64,000 nt of DNA from Eucalyptus grandis. Taxonomy: Eukaryota > Streptophyta > Magnoliopsida > Myrtales > Myrtaceae. Made by a program: the position numbers and the translations under genes. Numbering within the stretch: the stretch's first letter is position 1; each line of letters opens with the position of its first letter. The notes beneath the pieces were generated by a model that saw only the letters and a program-made list of their open reading frames with translations, made no database searches and was not told the DNA's origin. The DNA lies in NCBI RefSeq assembly GCF_016545825.1, contig NC_052619.1:30791803-30855802 (forward strand), written 5' to 3'. Shown piece after piece: positions 43,803-54,644 of this stretch.

Positions 43803-45640
43803 TTTGTTCTTCATTTGTATGTTGCGAATGCTCCTGGTGTCGCTCCTGGTATCAGAGACATAGACAACGGTGCCATGGTGAGTTTCCCCCTCCCATCGTT
43901 AATTTGCTTGCTATTTGCGGAATTCAGGATGACAGAATTGCTAGGCTATATATGAAAATGGAATTTGATAATGTTGGTTGTTTTCTGGGGATATTTTTCG
44001 GATTACCTTTTCAGATGAGTGAACTTCAAATCATTGGTGAATATATGGATCATTTTATGTCAGACTAATTTGATGTCGTTGATTGTTTTCTATGGATTTC
44101 TGGGACAGCAAAAACTGGAGAAGTAGGGATGGACCTCGTCATCATTCCTGCGGAGTTCCAAGGAAAACGGGAATGAAAAGAGATGACCTGTTCAAAATGA
44201 GTGCTGGAACAACGGAACCCCCTGTGAAGGAGTTGCCAAATGTTGCCCAAAAGCTATCGTCAACCGGATTAGTAGCTCTGTTAACTCCACAGTACCCATT
44301 GCGTCTGACGTTTGCAAGAGAGCGTGCACTTATGACCCAAAGAGACTGTTGGTGTGACCATGCTCGACGTAGTCAGAGTAAATACTTCTGTGGTGCGTAT
44401 AATTCCTGCTTGTACTCTCTTGCTGATACTATCAAGAAGCATCAAGTATATTTATAGAGTTCAGAGTATCAGGTCGTCACTTTGTATGAGCCTACAAAGT
44501 TAGAAGCGCATTTACCTTGTTTAGCACGCTTTTGCCTTGCGTACAATGAGTTGCTCCAAGACAGCTCCGTGGACCTGGTATTTTATTAAGTAGGCTAATG
44601 CCTCGTTTGTGGGATAATGTAGGTAAAAATCAGGCTATTTGCTAGTCTAGCGGTGGAGTCCAGAGGCCCCATCTATTTGATTGTTTTGAGTGAAATAATT
44701 ATGTAAGTGCTGTTATGTATTAGTGAGTGTTATCTATTATCTTCTCATGATCATGAGGTTGTTTATGGTCATAGATATTTGGTACTAATGCTCAGGCAAC
44801 AAAATTGTACAAGATACTAGTTTCGAGACTATGTCATGCAAGCCAACAACATTTTTCCTATCCCAGGTAGATTCCTTATCTATTATGTTCCTTGCAGGCG
44901 GAAGTACTTGGTCTTGATCCTAGAGAAGTTGATATTCCAGTTGTTGGGGGTCGTGCAGGAGTGACAATTTCACCCATTTATCTCAGGTTTGTGTATCCTA
45001 ATGAGAATTTTATATGTTTGACAGATATGCTGTTAGAAATTGCAGTTTTCATTGATATGCTAAATGTCAGTTGGCATTTTCAAATTATGCAGGTCCTTAT
45101 TCTTTCCCTCCTCAAGAAATTGATTTCCTAAAAACACGCATCCAAAATGGCGGGACAGAAATTGTCGAGGTAAATAAATTTCAATTTGTTATGGGTTTAG
45201 ACTTCAATTTAGGCGGTTTTGCTGTCATGTCACATTCCGTGAATGTCTTCAGTGGCTTCTCAGGTTTGGTGCCCTGAAGAAACTTATCAAGACCCGATCT
45301 CTTTGCTTCTCTTTCAAACTAAAATGACTAATGATAATCTTTATTGTTGTCCCCATTATTCTTTGCATCCAAAGTGCGCTTCGGTCGTACTGGGGCTGAC
45401 TACTCAGGAGCTTCTTCCCCTTGGCCTGCCGAATGAGTATGAAAGGCCTGGAGTTTTAATAATCTTGAAATTTTTTGTTCTCCCTTTGATATATCAAAAG
45501 AAGATGAAGATTTTTTCAATTTTGGCCTTTCTTTGTTAACCTGTAGAGCTGGCTTGGAAAAAGCAGAGAAACAGTTAGCAACAAGTATTCAGAAGGGCAT
45601 TTCATTCATCAAGAAGCGAGCCGATTGAAAACGTGGCCTA
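43803..45640 (+). pseudogene. Malate dehydrogenase P4b: exons 2-6 and 9-10
   Basis: Exon 2 remnant VLHLYVANAPGVAPGIRDID (about 43800-43877) is followed by exon 3 about 44104-44290 ([20 protein letters not shown]), exon 4 about 44329-44395 with a TGA, exon 5 44899-44988 ([20 protein letters not shown]) and exon 6 45094-45170 ([20 protein letters not shown]). A deletion then joins the start of intron 6 to the start of intron 8 near 45240, removing exons 7 and 8. Exon 9 (about 45355-45445) has an insertion and frame loss, and exon 10 45547-45627 (AGLEKAEKQLATSIQKGISF) is intact with a stop shortly after. It lies directly upstream of TNL3. Confidence 0.8.
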
Positions 45641-46016
45641 AGGAAAAAGATGTCCTCTTCATAGTTTCCTCTTACTTTTCTACTCAAAATTGCTACCTGG
45701 GAATAAATGGTTCAAACCTATGAAGTTGTCAAAGTTCATTTTGCATAGGTGACATAGAAAACACAGAGGTTTTTCTTTTTTTGCATGTAACGTATTCAAA
45801 TGAGAATCTATGTAATAATCTGGTGGACGGATGTTTGTATATCATTGTCCTATGTTCCATCTTTCTCATATTCGTGCTCGGATTTCCTCTTTCTTATGCA
45901 CCCATAGTATTGCATCTACGTAATATGAGATATATAGTGCCGCAATAAGCAAATGATAGATAGAGAGTGCTGAATAAGCTTAAGCTCGTCTTTTGCACTA
46001 GATTTGAAGTATAAGA

Positions 46017-46780
46017 TGTTGGGTATTTCAATAGTTTTGAAATAGTGAAAGCTACTCGGGCAAAAAATAAAATAAAATAGTGAAAGCTATTAATTTTTGT
46101 AATAGTTTTTAACCTTTATCAATTTGTAATGGATTTTTGCCAGCCATTAATCTATAAGGTTTTGAAACGAATCATTAACCATTTTCATAACATTCTTGAC
46201 TACTATTAAATTACGATAGTTTTGCAACATTTTATAATGGCCATCTTTCTTTTACTTGGGATTTTGCTACTATAATAGTTTTGAGTTAGGGTGTGAGTAA
46301 CATCATATTGTGAGCTACAAATTCTTAAAAGAGTGGACCCACAATAATTTTTAATTATTTGTTGTTTATTTTTTTTTTGTGATACAAAATTAACTGTTAT
46401 TCTTACAATAGATTAAAGATGATCACATAAGTATTTCATTACAAATAGTTACTTTGAACATAATTGAAAAATGATATCGAAGTTGTTAAAATAAGAATAT
46501 TCTTTTTTCTCATTGCATGCCTTTCATTTTGTTGCGAGGTTATACATATTACATTGTTTATGCTCCTTCTATTATTCAAAATGTGAAAGAGAAGAAGGTC
46601 TGTCATATCTTGGGAAGATAGCCATTAGAGTTTATCACAATGAGTTTTGTAATCTAATGAGCAAAATTATCCTTAAGGGTAGTACTTGGACCCTTAAGAA
46701 AATTAATATTATTTTCTCATTTATTCTTCAATTGATTTCCAAAAACTCTTGTTTTCATATTATCTAATGTTTTTCCAACA
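46017..46780. mobile_element. LTR-like insertion, 764 bp, with TAAGA target duplication
   Basis: Ends are TGTTGG and CCAACA (inverted), flanked by a perfect 5-bp direct repeat TAAGA (46012-46016 and 46781-46785). The colinear MDH 3' flank of P2 (21255-21285) reads through without it. There are no primer site, polypurine tract or coding domains, so it is best called a solo LTR or a TRIM-like unit. It is AT-rich, with weak internal inverted repeats. Confidence 0.7.
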
Positions 46781-46785
46781 TAAGA

Positions 46786-48008
46786 GACTCAGGTGCAGTT
46801 CTCTACCGCTTTGTCCAGAAGATTTAAGAGACAAATGAACAAGAGAACCATAATAGAGGCTCTTCTTGTGTGCAGTGGGCAGAGAGGGAGTTGAAATTAT
46901 CATTTCAACGCAATAGCACAAGATCGAGAGTTTTCAGTTGGAGAAGCCTCTCCGAAGCTTTGGCCTAATCACCAGCAGCAATTTCTCACACCAAGTTCTC
47001 CTTACTAGCATAAAGACTAAGAGATTGGCAATTTTTCTTTGATTTGTGAAAGTTCAAGTCAAATTTGTTCCAAGAATAAAGGTCAGGGTAACATGAATAA
47101 ATGTCAGGGTCTGTGTGTTTTATCGAAAACTTCCTATCGCTGCAAACAATTTTTTAGGATATTCGATTATAGAGAAAATAAAGTGTTATCTGGTTATTGT
47201 TTGTGATGAAAACAAGTTCAAAAATTGAATTTATAATGTTAGCTAATATTTAAAATCCATGAAAGGTGGCCTATATAGTAAATTACATAGAAGTTGGGAA
47301 AGACATTAAGAAATCATATTTGTAATATATATTTTAACTCTAACGTTCATTCCTCAAAGAAGTCAATAAAAGTGCGCTAGCCGCCAGGGAGAAAGTGCTC
47401 CTTCGAATGGATGTGTGGATTGAAACTCTTCGACAAAGCAAAACTGGGGAGGACAACGATGTGTTAGAAAGTAGAGTTAGTTGAGATTTCCACATTAGAA
47501 CGTTGGACGGTCAACCTGGAGCACGGCTTTGTTCAAAAAAAAAAAAAAAAAAACCTGGAGCACGGCGGCCTACTTTTCATAGCTTCAATAAAGAATTTTG
47601 AGAGTAAAACCCCCAAAATATCTTAAAAGTCAAAACAGAAGTTTTCAGATCTGCCTCTCTCTCTCTCTCTCTCTCTCTCGTTTCTACAGCTGCGTCCTTC
47701 GATCTCTCTTGAGTCTTGCCTGAGTCGCCGGTCTTGTCTCGTTTCGTCTCTCTCGATCTCGCAGGTACTCTCTTCTTTCGTTTTCGATTTCTTCATCCAA
47801 TGTTTCGATTCCGGTGTGCTGCCATTTCGGTTTCTTTGGGAGTTTGCCATCGCCAATTGATGGTGTGAATCACGACTAACCGTACCCACCGCCCGTTTTC
47901 TTCTTCTTTTGTTTGTTAACTTCCCCCGATTGATGTCTCACATCAAGAAAGCTTAATGGCAATTTTTCTTCAGCTTGATTCCATCCCAAGTCTCGTTTGC
48001 TACGTGAG
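46786..48008 (+). promoter_or_regulatory. TNL3 upstream and 5'UTR region
   Basis: 46786-47010 matches the MDH 3' flank near 21260-21490, and 47030-47080 matches the start of the TNL2 upstream region at 26260-26320. Poly(A) occurs at about 47528-47551 and a (CT)n tract at 47654-47679. Comparison of paralogues suggests a 5'UTR intron at 47765-47973 (GCAG|GTACTC donor, TTCAG acceptor), 35 bases before the ATG at 48009. The minus-strand frame 47623-47889 is a shadow of the CT tract. Confidence 0.5.
47654..47679. repeat. (CT)n microsatellite in the TNL3 5' region
   Basis: Thirteen or so CT units in the likely 5'UTR of TNL3; TNL2 has a shorter CT-rich stretch at the equivalent place. Confidence 0.85.
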
Positions 48009-48487
48009 ATGGCATCTGTCACTAACGCTTCAGGAATGGAGTTCGAGGTGTTCTTGAGTTTTAGGGGACCGGATACTCGGGACCATTTTACCAGTTGCCT
48101 CTATAGTCAAATGGTGGAGAAAGGAATCCGCGTCTTCAAAGACAACGAAGAGCTCCGAGTCGGTCAGAAGATTGGTGGAAACCTTTTGCAAGCCCTTGAC
48201 AACACTCAAATCTATATCCCCATCTTCTCTAAGGGTTTCGCTTCCAGTCCGTGGTGTCTCCGTGAGGTTGCTCATATGGTAGATTGCACTTCAAAGTCGG
48301 ATGGGAAGAAGGAGATCCTCCCTGTTTTCTTCGATGTGGAGCCTGATGATGTCAAGCTCAAAACAGAATTGTATAGAAATGCCCTGTCTATGCATAAGAA
48401 TAAGTATGGCCCCGATGAGGTGAAGCGCTGGGAAGTTGCTCTTGTTGAGGTTCCAACTAGAGTTGGTTGGAAGCTGGAAGGAAAAGG
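48009..48487 (+). CDS. TNL3 exon 1: TIR domain, intact
   Basis: It starts MASVTNASGMEFEVFLSFRG and stays open to the GG|GTAAG donor. TIR motifs are complete: FLSFRGPDTR (box 1), IYIPIFSKGFASSPWCLREV with the NADase catalytic glutamate (residue 86), LPVFFDVEPDDVK (box 2), and RWEVALVEV near the end. It is about 160 residues, usual for TNL TIR exons. It is the only undamaged TIR of the three. If transcribed alone and read into intron 1, a stop would follow at once after the donor, giving a TIR-only protein. Confidence 0.85.
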
Positions 48488-49244
48488 GTAAGTTTTCGGC
48501 AACTCTTTCAGAGTTACTAATTTTAACATGATCTGTCCGGGACTTTTTTTCTTTTAGCTCTTCACATAACAAGAAATTCTACCCCCCCTCCCTCCCTCAA
48601 AAGAAAAGAACAATTCTTTCTTGGGTAGTGATGGAGCTTCACACTGCTCGATGCAGCATTCAAGCTTGGCACGTCACCGTTATTTTAACGTCTCCTCAAA
48701 ATCTAGAGGGAGGTTCATTAGATGTGGACGTTTTCACCTCTATGTTGACAGTGTCTCGATGCAGTCTCCCTGATATCATAGAGATCTCCAGAGAGATGCG
48801 ACTTGGAGACGCAGTATAAATTGAAATTTTATTAATGAGCAGTAAGGCAAAATAGTCATGAAGGTTTGATTAGATTACTTTCCACTATTCTCTCCCCTTC
48901 AACCAACTACGAAATGACCCAAATTTCTTCATTTTCTCTTAATCACTGTGTTTAAACCCAGTCAATGAGAGTCTGGCAGCAGGTTAGTGTTAAATCCAAT
49001 CAATGGGAATATGGACAACGACAACAGCTAATACGAGGCCTTTTATTATAATTTGATTTTCATTGTAACTTGAGATTATTATGTTTAAACGGATTCAATT
49101 TTTTTTTTGAAAAACCGCCACCATTTGTAAAACAGTCCTGATGTTTTTCATATATGTTATTCAAATAGCTTATGCTTGAAAGTTAGGAATAGTGCATTGC
49201 CATTATTTTCTCAGTCTGAATCGTCCACCATCACTGTCTGGCAG
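48488..49244 (+). other. TNL3 intron 1
   Basis: An AT-rich intron colinear with those of TNL1 and TNL2, with a GTAAG donor and a GGCAG acceptor. No genes; the frame 48628-48819 is not supported. Confidence 0.6.
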
Positions 49245-50344
49245 GTATGGGGAACTTATAAAATTGATTGTTCAAGAGCTTCTACATAAGCTGAAGGGGA
49301 AGGATAGACCTCTTCCTGACTATCTAGTTGAAATGGATGATTTAGTACAAATAGAGAAACTGTTGGATGCTAACTCTAATGACCATGTACGATTCCTTAT
49401 AATCCATGGAATAGGTGGTATTGGTAAATCAACTCTTGCAAGTATTATCTTCAACCGATTCCGGTCTAAATTCAATTGTAGTAGTTACCTTGATGATGTT
49501 CCATGTCAAGGTCTTTTAGATGTGCAAAAGAAACTGCTATCTGACACACTAGGCTCAACCTCTATTATCGGAATCCTCGACACCAATGATGGGATCGATC
49601 GCATAAGAAGAGGACTTAGCAACAAGAAAGTTCTGGTTGTTGTTGATAATGTGGACGAGAAGAGGCAACTCGAGAACCTTGCGGGGAGACATGATTGGTT
49701 TGGTTTTGGAAGTAGGATCATTATTACAATCGGGACAAAAGCACAATACTTGATAAGGACAACCAAATGCCACCTAGCAATTACTTGGCCTACCCAATGA
49801 AGGAGATGCCCATGGTTCAAGCAATTCGGCTTTTCAGCAAGCATGCCTTTAGAAGTGATACTCCTCCAGTAGATTGCTACAATTTTTTGGAAAGAGTCGT
49901 TTCAAGCATAGGAAGGCTTCCTTTGACTCTAGAAGTAGTGGGTTCTCTTTTCACCAACACGGTCAGATCAGAATGGGATGAGACATTGGAGGACTTAAAG
50001 CAAGTCCCGCATAAGCACGTTCGAAATACATTGATGATAAGTATCAACAAATTGGAGGACATAGAAATGGCCATATTCCTAGACATAGCATGTTTTTGCA
50101 TCGGGGAGTATAAGACTTATGCAGATTACATGTGGCGTAGTAGTGGATATTCTCCACGCAGCGTGATTGATGTTCTTCTCCTCATGTCATTGATGAAGAT
50201 TGATGAGTTCAATAGGTTTTGGATGCATGATGAAATTCGAGATCTAGGAAGGTACATTGTCAAGGAAGAGAATTTTGAAGATGCTGGAGAGCGCCGTTGG
50301 TGCAAATTGATGAGAATACTCTAGATATACTGAGTAACAACGAG
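49245..50344 (+). pseudogene. TNL3 exon 2: NB-ARC domain with two one-base deletions
   Basis: It starts GYGELIKLIVQELLHKLKGK. The P-loop GGIGKST is at 49414-49434 and kinase-2 VLVVVDNVD has its Asp-Asn at 49645-49650. Within RNBS-B the frame is lost: TNL2 has ATTAGGGAC, here ATCGGGAC (about 49728-49735). The second frame, 49767-50300, carries GRLPLTLEVVGS, FLDIACFCIGE and FWMHDEIRDLGRYIV. A second loss at about 50300 (GTTGGTGC against GTTGGGTGC) shifts the last ten codons. The donor is GAG|GTGAAA at 50344. Confidence 0.8.
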
Positions 50345-50857
50345 GTGAAAGTTATTACGAGTAGAAGACATAATCAATCAAGCAAAATCTTTGGTCATGT
50401 GCATTAAAATGAGAATGTCCTGCTTTGCTTTCTAACTTATAGAGAAATAGAAAGGAACTTTTAAACAACAAAAGTATATGTTTTCATGCCTTACCCATGT
50501 GAAACGAGAATAAAGCTAATGCGCCATTTGGTTAGTTCAAATTCTTCATTTCTTGTTTTAGAGAGAATGAAAATGAGTTCTTTGTCCTTACCAAAAAAAA
50601 AAAAAAATTCTTTGTTTCCTTGAAATGGTGTTTAGTTTGTGAAAAGACCGAGGAAATTAACTTCGCATGGACATTTTAAATATGTTTGGTTTATCTCGTT
50701 TTCAAGTTAAGAAGAGTGCTGATTATTTTGTTATAACGTGGGTCTGATTTAATTAGTTTGGGGTCAAAGAAGAACCACTGATATTGTTGACTACTTGCAT
50801 TGGTTTTTTACTTCGTTTATTGTATATTCAATCTTTATTCTCTGATGTTGCTGGCAG

Positions 50858-51130
50858 GAAAAACGAGCTGTACGAGCACTCAGTTTGGGTATTAGTCATG
50901 ACTTAATACCTGAAGAATTAGCCTATTTGCCAATGCTGAGGTTTCTTGGAGGGGAAAGACTGAATTTTGTAGGTGACTTCAAGAATCTTCTTCTTAGTCT
51001 AAGATGGCTTTCTTGGCGTCATTGCCCGCACGATTTTTCAGCGACAAATCTTCACTTGGTGAATTTGGTCGTGCTCGACCTTTCATCAAGCGACATCACC
51101 CACAATTGGGGTGGATGGAGGCATATCGAG
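50858..51130 (+). pseudogene. TNL3 exon 3: linker, with altered donor
   Basis: It begins EKRAVRALSLGISHDLIPEE as in the paralogues. At the end, where TNL1 and TNL2 have AAG|GTA, it reads CGAGTACTAAC: one G is missing. A GT is still present, but using it would shorten the exon by one base and shift the frame into exon 4. Without splicing, the frame ends at TAA (51134-51136). Confidence 0.7.
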
Positions 51131-51232
51131 TACTAACACGCCTCGCTCAAGTTCGCTTTGAATTCTATCAATTGTGTTTCATATTCTCATACTTTTTGTC
51201 AGCATGTAATATGCCTTCTTTTTCCATAGCAG

Positions 51233-53720
51233 ATGGCGAAAAAGTTGAAAATTCTAGATTTGACATGCTGCAATGAGTTAACCAAGACACCTGATTTTTT
51301 GGAGTTTGGCAAGTTGGAGAAACTGATTCTCGCTGGCTGTGAGCAATTATCTACAATTGATAGCTCAATCGGTAAGCTAAAATTGCTAAATACTTTGAAT
51401 ATTGAGGGATGTGCATGCCTTGAAGGGTTGCCTGAAGAAATTGGTTCTTTAGAATACTTGTCGGAGATTATCATGCCTTGCTTCGGCAAATCGTTCAAAC
51501 TTCCTGAGACACTAGGCGATCTAAAATCTTTGACAAAGTTTGAAATTCAATTTCATCCGGGTATCTACCGACTTCCTTATTCCATAGGAATGTTGAATCT
51601 CACACGTTTGGTTTTGTCTAACTGCAAGAATCTTTATGAGCTTCCAGATTCTATCGGGGAATTGGAATTATTAGTTGAGTTGGATTTAAAACTCTCCGGG
51701 ATCTCTGTTCTCCCCGATTCCATTGGAAGGTTGAGGAATCTCAAGCATTTGCTTTTGTTTGGGTGTGAGAATTTACATGAGCTTCCAGGCTCTATTGGGG
51801 AACTAGAATCATTGGTGGAGTTGGATTTAGAACTCTCAGGGATCTCCATTCTCCCAAATTCCATTGGAAGGTTGATGAATTTCCTACATTTGTCTTTTTC
51901 TAAATGCAAGAATCTACATGAGCTTCCAGATTTTATTGAGGAACAAGAATCATTAGTCGATTTGGATTTAAGTTACTCGGGAATATCAGATCTCCCTTAT
52001 TCTATTGGAAGATTAAAGGATCTCAAGCATTTACTTTTATCTGAATGCAAGAATCTACATGAGCTTCCAAACTCTATTGGGGAACTAAAATCATTGATCA
52101 AGTTAGATTTAAAACTCTCAGGGGTATCCATTCTCCCTGATTCCATTGAAAGGCTGAAGAATCTAAAACATTTGCTTTTATTAGAATGTAAGAATCTAAA
52201 TGATCTTCCGAACTCTATTGGGAAACTAGAATCTTTGGTCGAGTTAGATTTATCGCTTTCGGGGATTTCGATCTCCCTAATTCTATTGGAAGGTTAACGA
52301 ACCTCGAGCATTTGCTTTTATTTGGATGCAAGAATCTAAATGATCTTCCGAACTCTATTGGGGAACTAAAATCATTGGTCGAGTTAAATTTAAAACTCTC
52401 GGGGATCTCTATTCTCCCTAATTCCATTGGAAGGTTAAGGAATCTTAAGCATTTGATTTTATTTGGATGCGAAAATTTGCATGAGCTTCCAGACTCTGTT
52501 GGGAAATTACAATCATTGGTTGAGTTGGATTTAAAACTCTCGAGAATCTCCGTTCTCCCAGATTCCATTGGAAGGTTGACGAATTTCACGCATTTATCTT
52601 TTTCTGGATGCGACAATCTAAATGAGCTTCCGGACTCTATTGGAAAACTAGAATCATTGGTTGAGTTAGATTTAAAATTTTCGGGGATCTCTGTTCTTCC
52701 TGATTCCATTGGAAGGTTAAAAGATCTCAAGCATTTACTTTTATCCGGATGCAAGAATCTACATGAGCTTTCTGATTCTATTGGGGAACTAGAATCATTG
52801 GTCAAATTGGATTTAAAACTCTCGGAGATCTGTGTTCTCCCTGATTCTATTGGAAGGTTGACGAGTTTAACGCATTTGTCTATTTCTAGATGCAAGAATC
52901 TATATGAGCTTCCAGACTCTATTGGGGAAATGAAATTATTGGTTGAATTGGATTTAAAATCCTCGGGGATCTCCCTTCTCCCCGATTCCATTGAAAATCT
53001 AAGGAGACTAAAAGTCTTAAATGTGGCATACACAAAGATACACACAATACCCTATGCTCTCGGAGGGGTAAAGACACTTGAAGAGCTCGATGCCTCGTTT
53101 TGTCGGCATCTCATGGATGAAATACCGTGGGAAATGTGGAACTTGACCTATCGAGGGTATTGGATTTAGAATGGAGCCCAATCTCTACATTGCCAGGAAA
53201 GATCGGTGCTTTCTCTAGTCTCCAAACACTTAAAATTGCAAGCCACCGGCTTTCCCCATTGCCGAGCTTCCCTCAAGTTTGAAATGTCTAGTGATTGCAG
53301 ATGCCGAATTCCCTGCTCTTCCCGATCTATCGCACTTGAAGAGGCTACTAAAATTACAGCTCAGCGACTTCCCCAATCTGGCGGAGATTCCAGGTTTGGG
53401 GGAACTAGAATCACTGGAGTCTTTGCACATTACCATGTGTGATGTGATCAAACAATTGCCTAACTTATCGAAGTTGAAAAATCTACAGCATCTCGAGCTA
53501 TGCCGTTGTAGGAAGTTGAGAGCCGTCGAAGGCTTGAAAGAACTGAATAATTTGGTATATGTGAAGATAGAAAATTGCAGGTCAATGGAAAGGTTGCCCG
53601 ATGTGTCGACATTACCAAGTTGGAGTTGGGTTTGGCAGAAGCTTTAAAACAAACCGTTCTCTCTACCGTGCAACTGATTGAAGAATATCATGACTGGTAT
53701 CAAACTGGTGCAGTAGAAAG
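51233..53720 (+). pseudogene. TNL3 exon 4: expanded LRR domain
   Basis: After a TAGCAG acceptor the frame reads MAKKLKILDLTCCNELTKTP and continues open to 52297. A one-base loss near 52270 shifts it into the frame that runs to 53169. Further one-base losses at about 53148, 53263 and 53612 separate the C-terminal LRRs (EIPGLGELESLESLHITMC, LSKLKNLQHLELCRC). The central part is ten tandem 47-residue units (two LRRs each), 51617-53025. The frame after 53648 leads to VER|GTGAGT at about 53721, the donor to MDH-derived tail sequence. The minus-strand 276-codon frame 52215-53045 is a shadow of the repeat. Confidence 0.8.
51617..53025 (+). repeat. Ten tandem 141-bp LRR modules in TNL3
   Basis: Each module encodes (x)CKNLHELPDSIGELESL then VELDLKLSGISVLPDSIGR and L(K/R)NLKHLLL, 47 residues or two LRRs. 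The span of 1409 bp is ten times 141 minus the one-base deletion near 52270. Adjacent and more distant units share long identical words (for example 'gaatctacatgagcttcc'), indicating recent unequal exchange or conversion. Units 2, 7 and 9 share variants such as NFxHLSF or LTHLSI, hinting at a higher-order pattern. Confidence 0.9.
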
Positions 53721-53734
53721 GTGAGTGGCTTTGA

Positions 53735-53925
53735 ACTTCTCCCAGATTTTCTTTGCATCCAAAGTGCGCATCGGTCGTACGAAAAGAGTGTGGGAGTATA
53801 GCCTTGTCGAAATTCTCAGGTGCGTTTTGATTACATCAAAGCAAAACAGAAGTTCTCATTTCGGCTTTTCCTTGCTAACCTGTAGAGCTGGCGGTTGGGA
53901 AGAGAGTTGGCGGTGAGTTAGTCAT
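53735..53925 (+). pseudogene. MDH exon 9/10 relic at the TNL3 3' end
   Basis: 'ttttctttgcatccaaagtg' with 'cgcatcggtcgtac' reads FFASKVRIGRT, MDH exon 9. The following 'gtgcgttttgattacatcaaag' to 'aacctgtag' is MDH intron 9, and 'agctggcggttgggaagagagttggcgg' is a shortened exon 10. It lies directly after the TNL3 donor at about 53721, as in TNL2. Confidence 0.7.
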
Positions 53926-54644
53926 AGTATTGAGGACCTGGTCATGGGATAATGCCAAACCTGCGGGCCCTGCACGTGGGATAAATGCCAAACTGGCGAC
54001 ACACATTCACCACCGACATGAACTAATCCGAGTGTCTCTCATGTCTCTCATGTCACTTCTTGAGCCATCTATTGTATTTCTTGATGTTGTTTTAATTTAT
54101 AGGGTGCCAAAGTACGAGAATGCATCGTATCTCTAATTTACTCCCATTAATATTCAGTGATTATTCCACGCATTCATCTTAGGCCAAGCTCTAAGTGCAA
54201 TTAGAGTATTTGAATATCAATCACGAGGTTCCATTTATTTAGTACGTTAGTACTTTTGGATCCATCGGCAGCCACTGAGCCCCCTTTTCCTTAATGCTGT
54301 TGACTTTATTTCTTTTTACGTGAACTTTTATAAAGAGAAATAACCCAAAATAAAATCTTCATAAACCAGCATCCTAAAGGAAAATAATCTACACACAACT
54401 GCAATATATAAGTTAAAGCGGAAAGCGCCACCCATATTTTTGTAGGATGAAGAGCATAATAGATACGACAACACTTTGAGAAATTATTCACCCAAGTGGG
54501 GTATAAAGCCTAAAATGAGGGAATTCCCAAGCTTTATTAAAACTTGAAATCAAGGAGGTCACCTTAACGTATCCGTCCATTTTATGACGAAAAGTTTGTA
54601 AACGCTGAAGATGAAAATGCGATCTAGGGGACGACTGTTGATTG
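53926..54644. other. Intergenic region downstream of TNL3
   Basis: 53930-54070 resembles the stretch after TNL1 and TNL2 ('acattcaccaccgacatgaact', 'cacttcttgagcc'). 54500-54640 matches 59150-59280, the 5' flank of MDH copies P5 and P6. No gene. Confidence 0.5.

Larger units (their letters stand above)
48009..53720 (+). pseudogene. TNL3: TIR-NBS-LRR resistance gene with many one-base deletions
   Basis: This is the third paralogue, with the most complete layout. Exons are 1: 48009-48487 (TIR, intact), 2: 49245-50344 (NB-ARC), 3: 50858-51130 (linker), 4: 51233 to about 53720 (LRR). Relative to TNL1 and TNL2 there are single-base losses near 49731 and 50300 (NB-ARC), 51129 (exon-3 donor), 52270, 53148, 53263 and 53612 (LRR). 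Most lie in runs of G, C or T, so sequencing or assembly errors must be considered before calling it dead. No transposon interrupts it. The LRR exon is enlarged by ten 141-bp modules. Confidence 0.8.

Noticed and set aside
44065..44250. Minus-strand frame over MDH exon 3
   Set aside because: It is antisense to MDH exon 3, and a similar shadow occurs at 55077-55271 in P5.
47623..47889. Arg/Glu-rich minus-strand frame upstream of TNL3
   Set aside because: It is the complement of a CT microsatellite and the TNL3 5'UTR; no protein features.
52215..53045. 276-codon open frame on the minus strand over the LRR repeat
   Set aside because: It is the antisense shadow of the ten 141-bp LRR modules; the repeat period is a multiple of three, so an open antisense frame repeats with it. 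Similar shorter shadows lie at 51634-51909 and 31117-31416.
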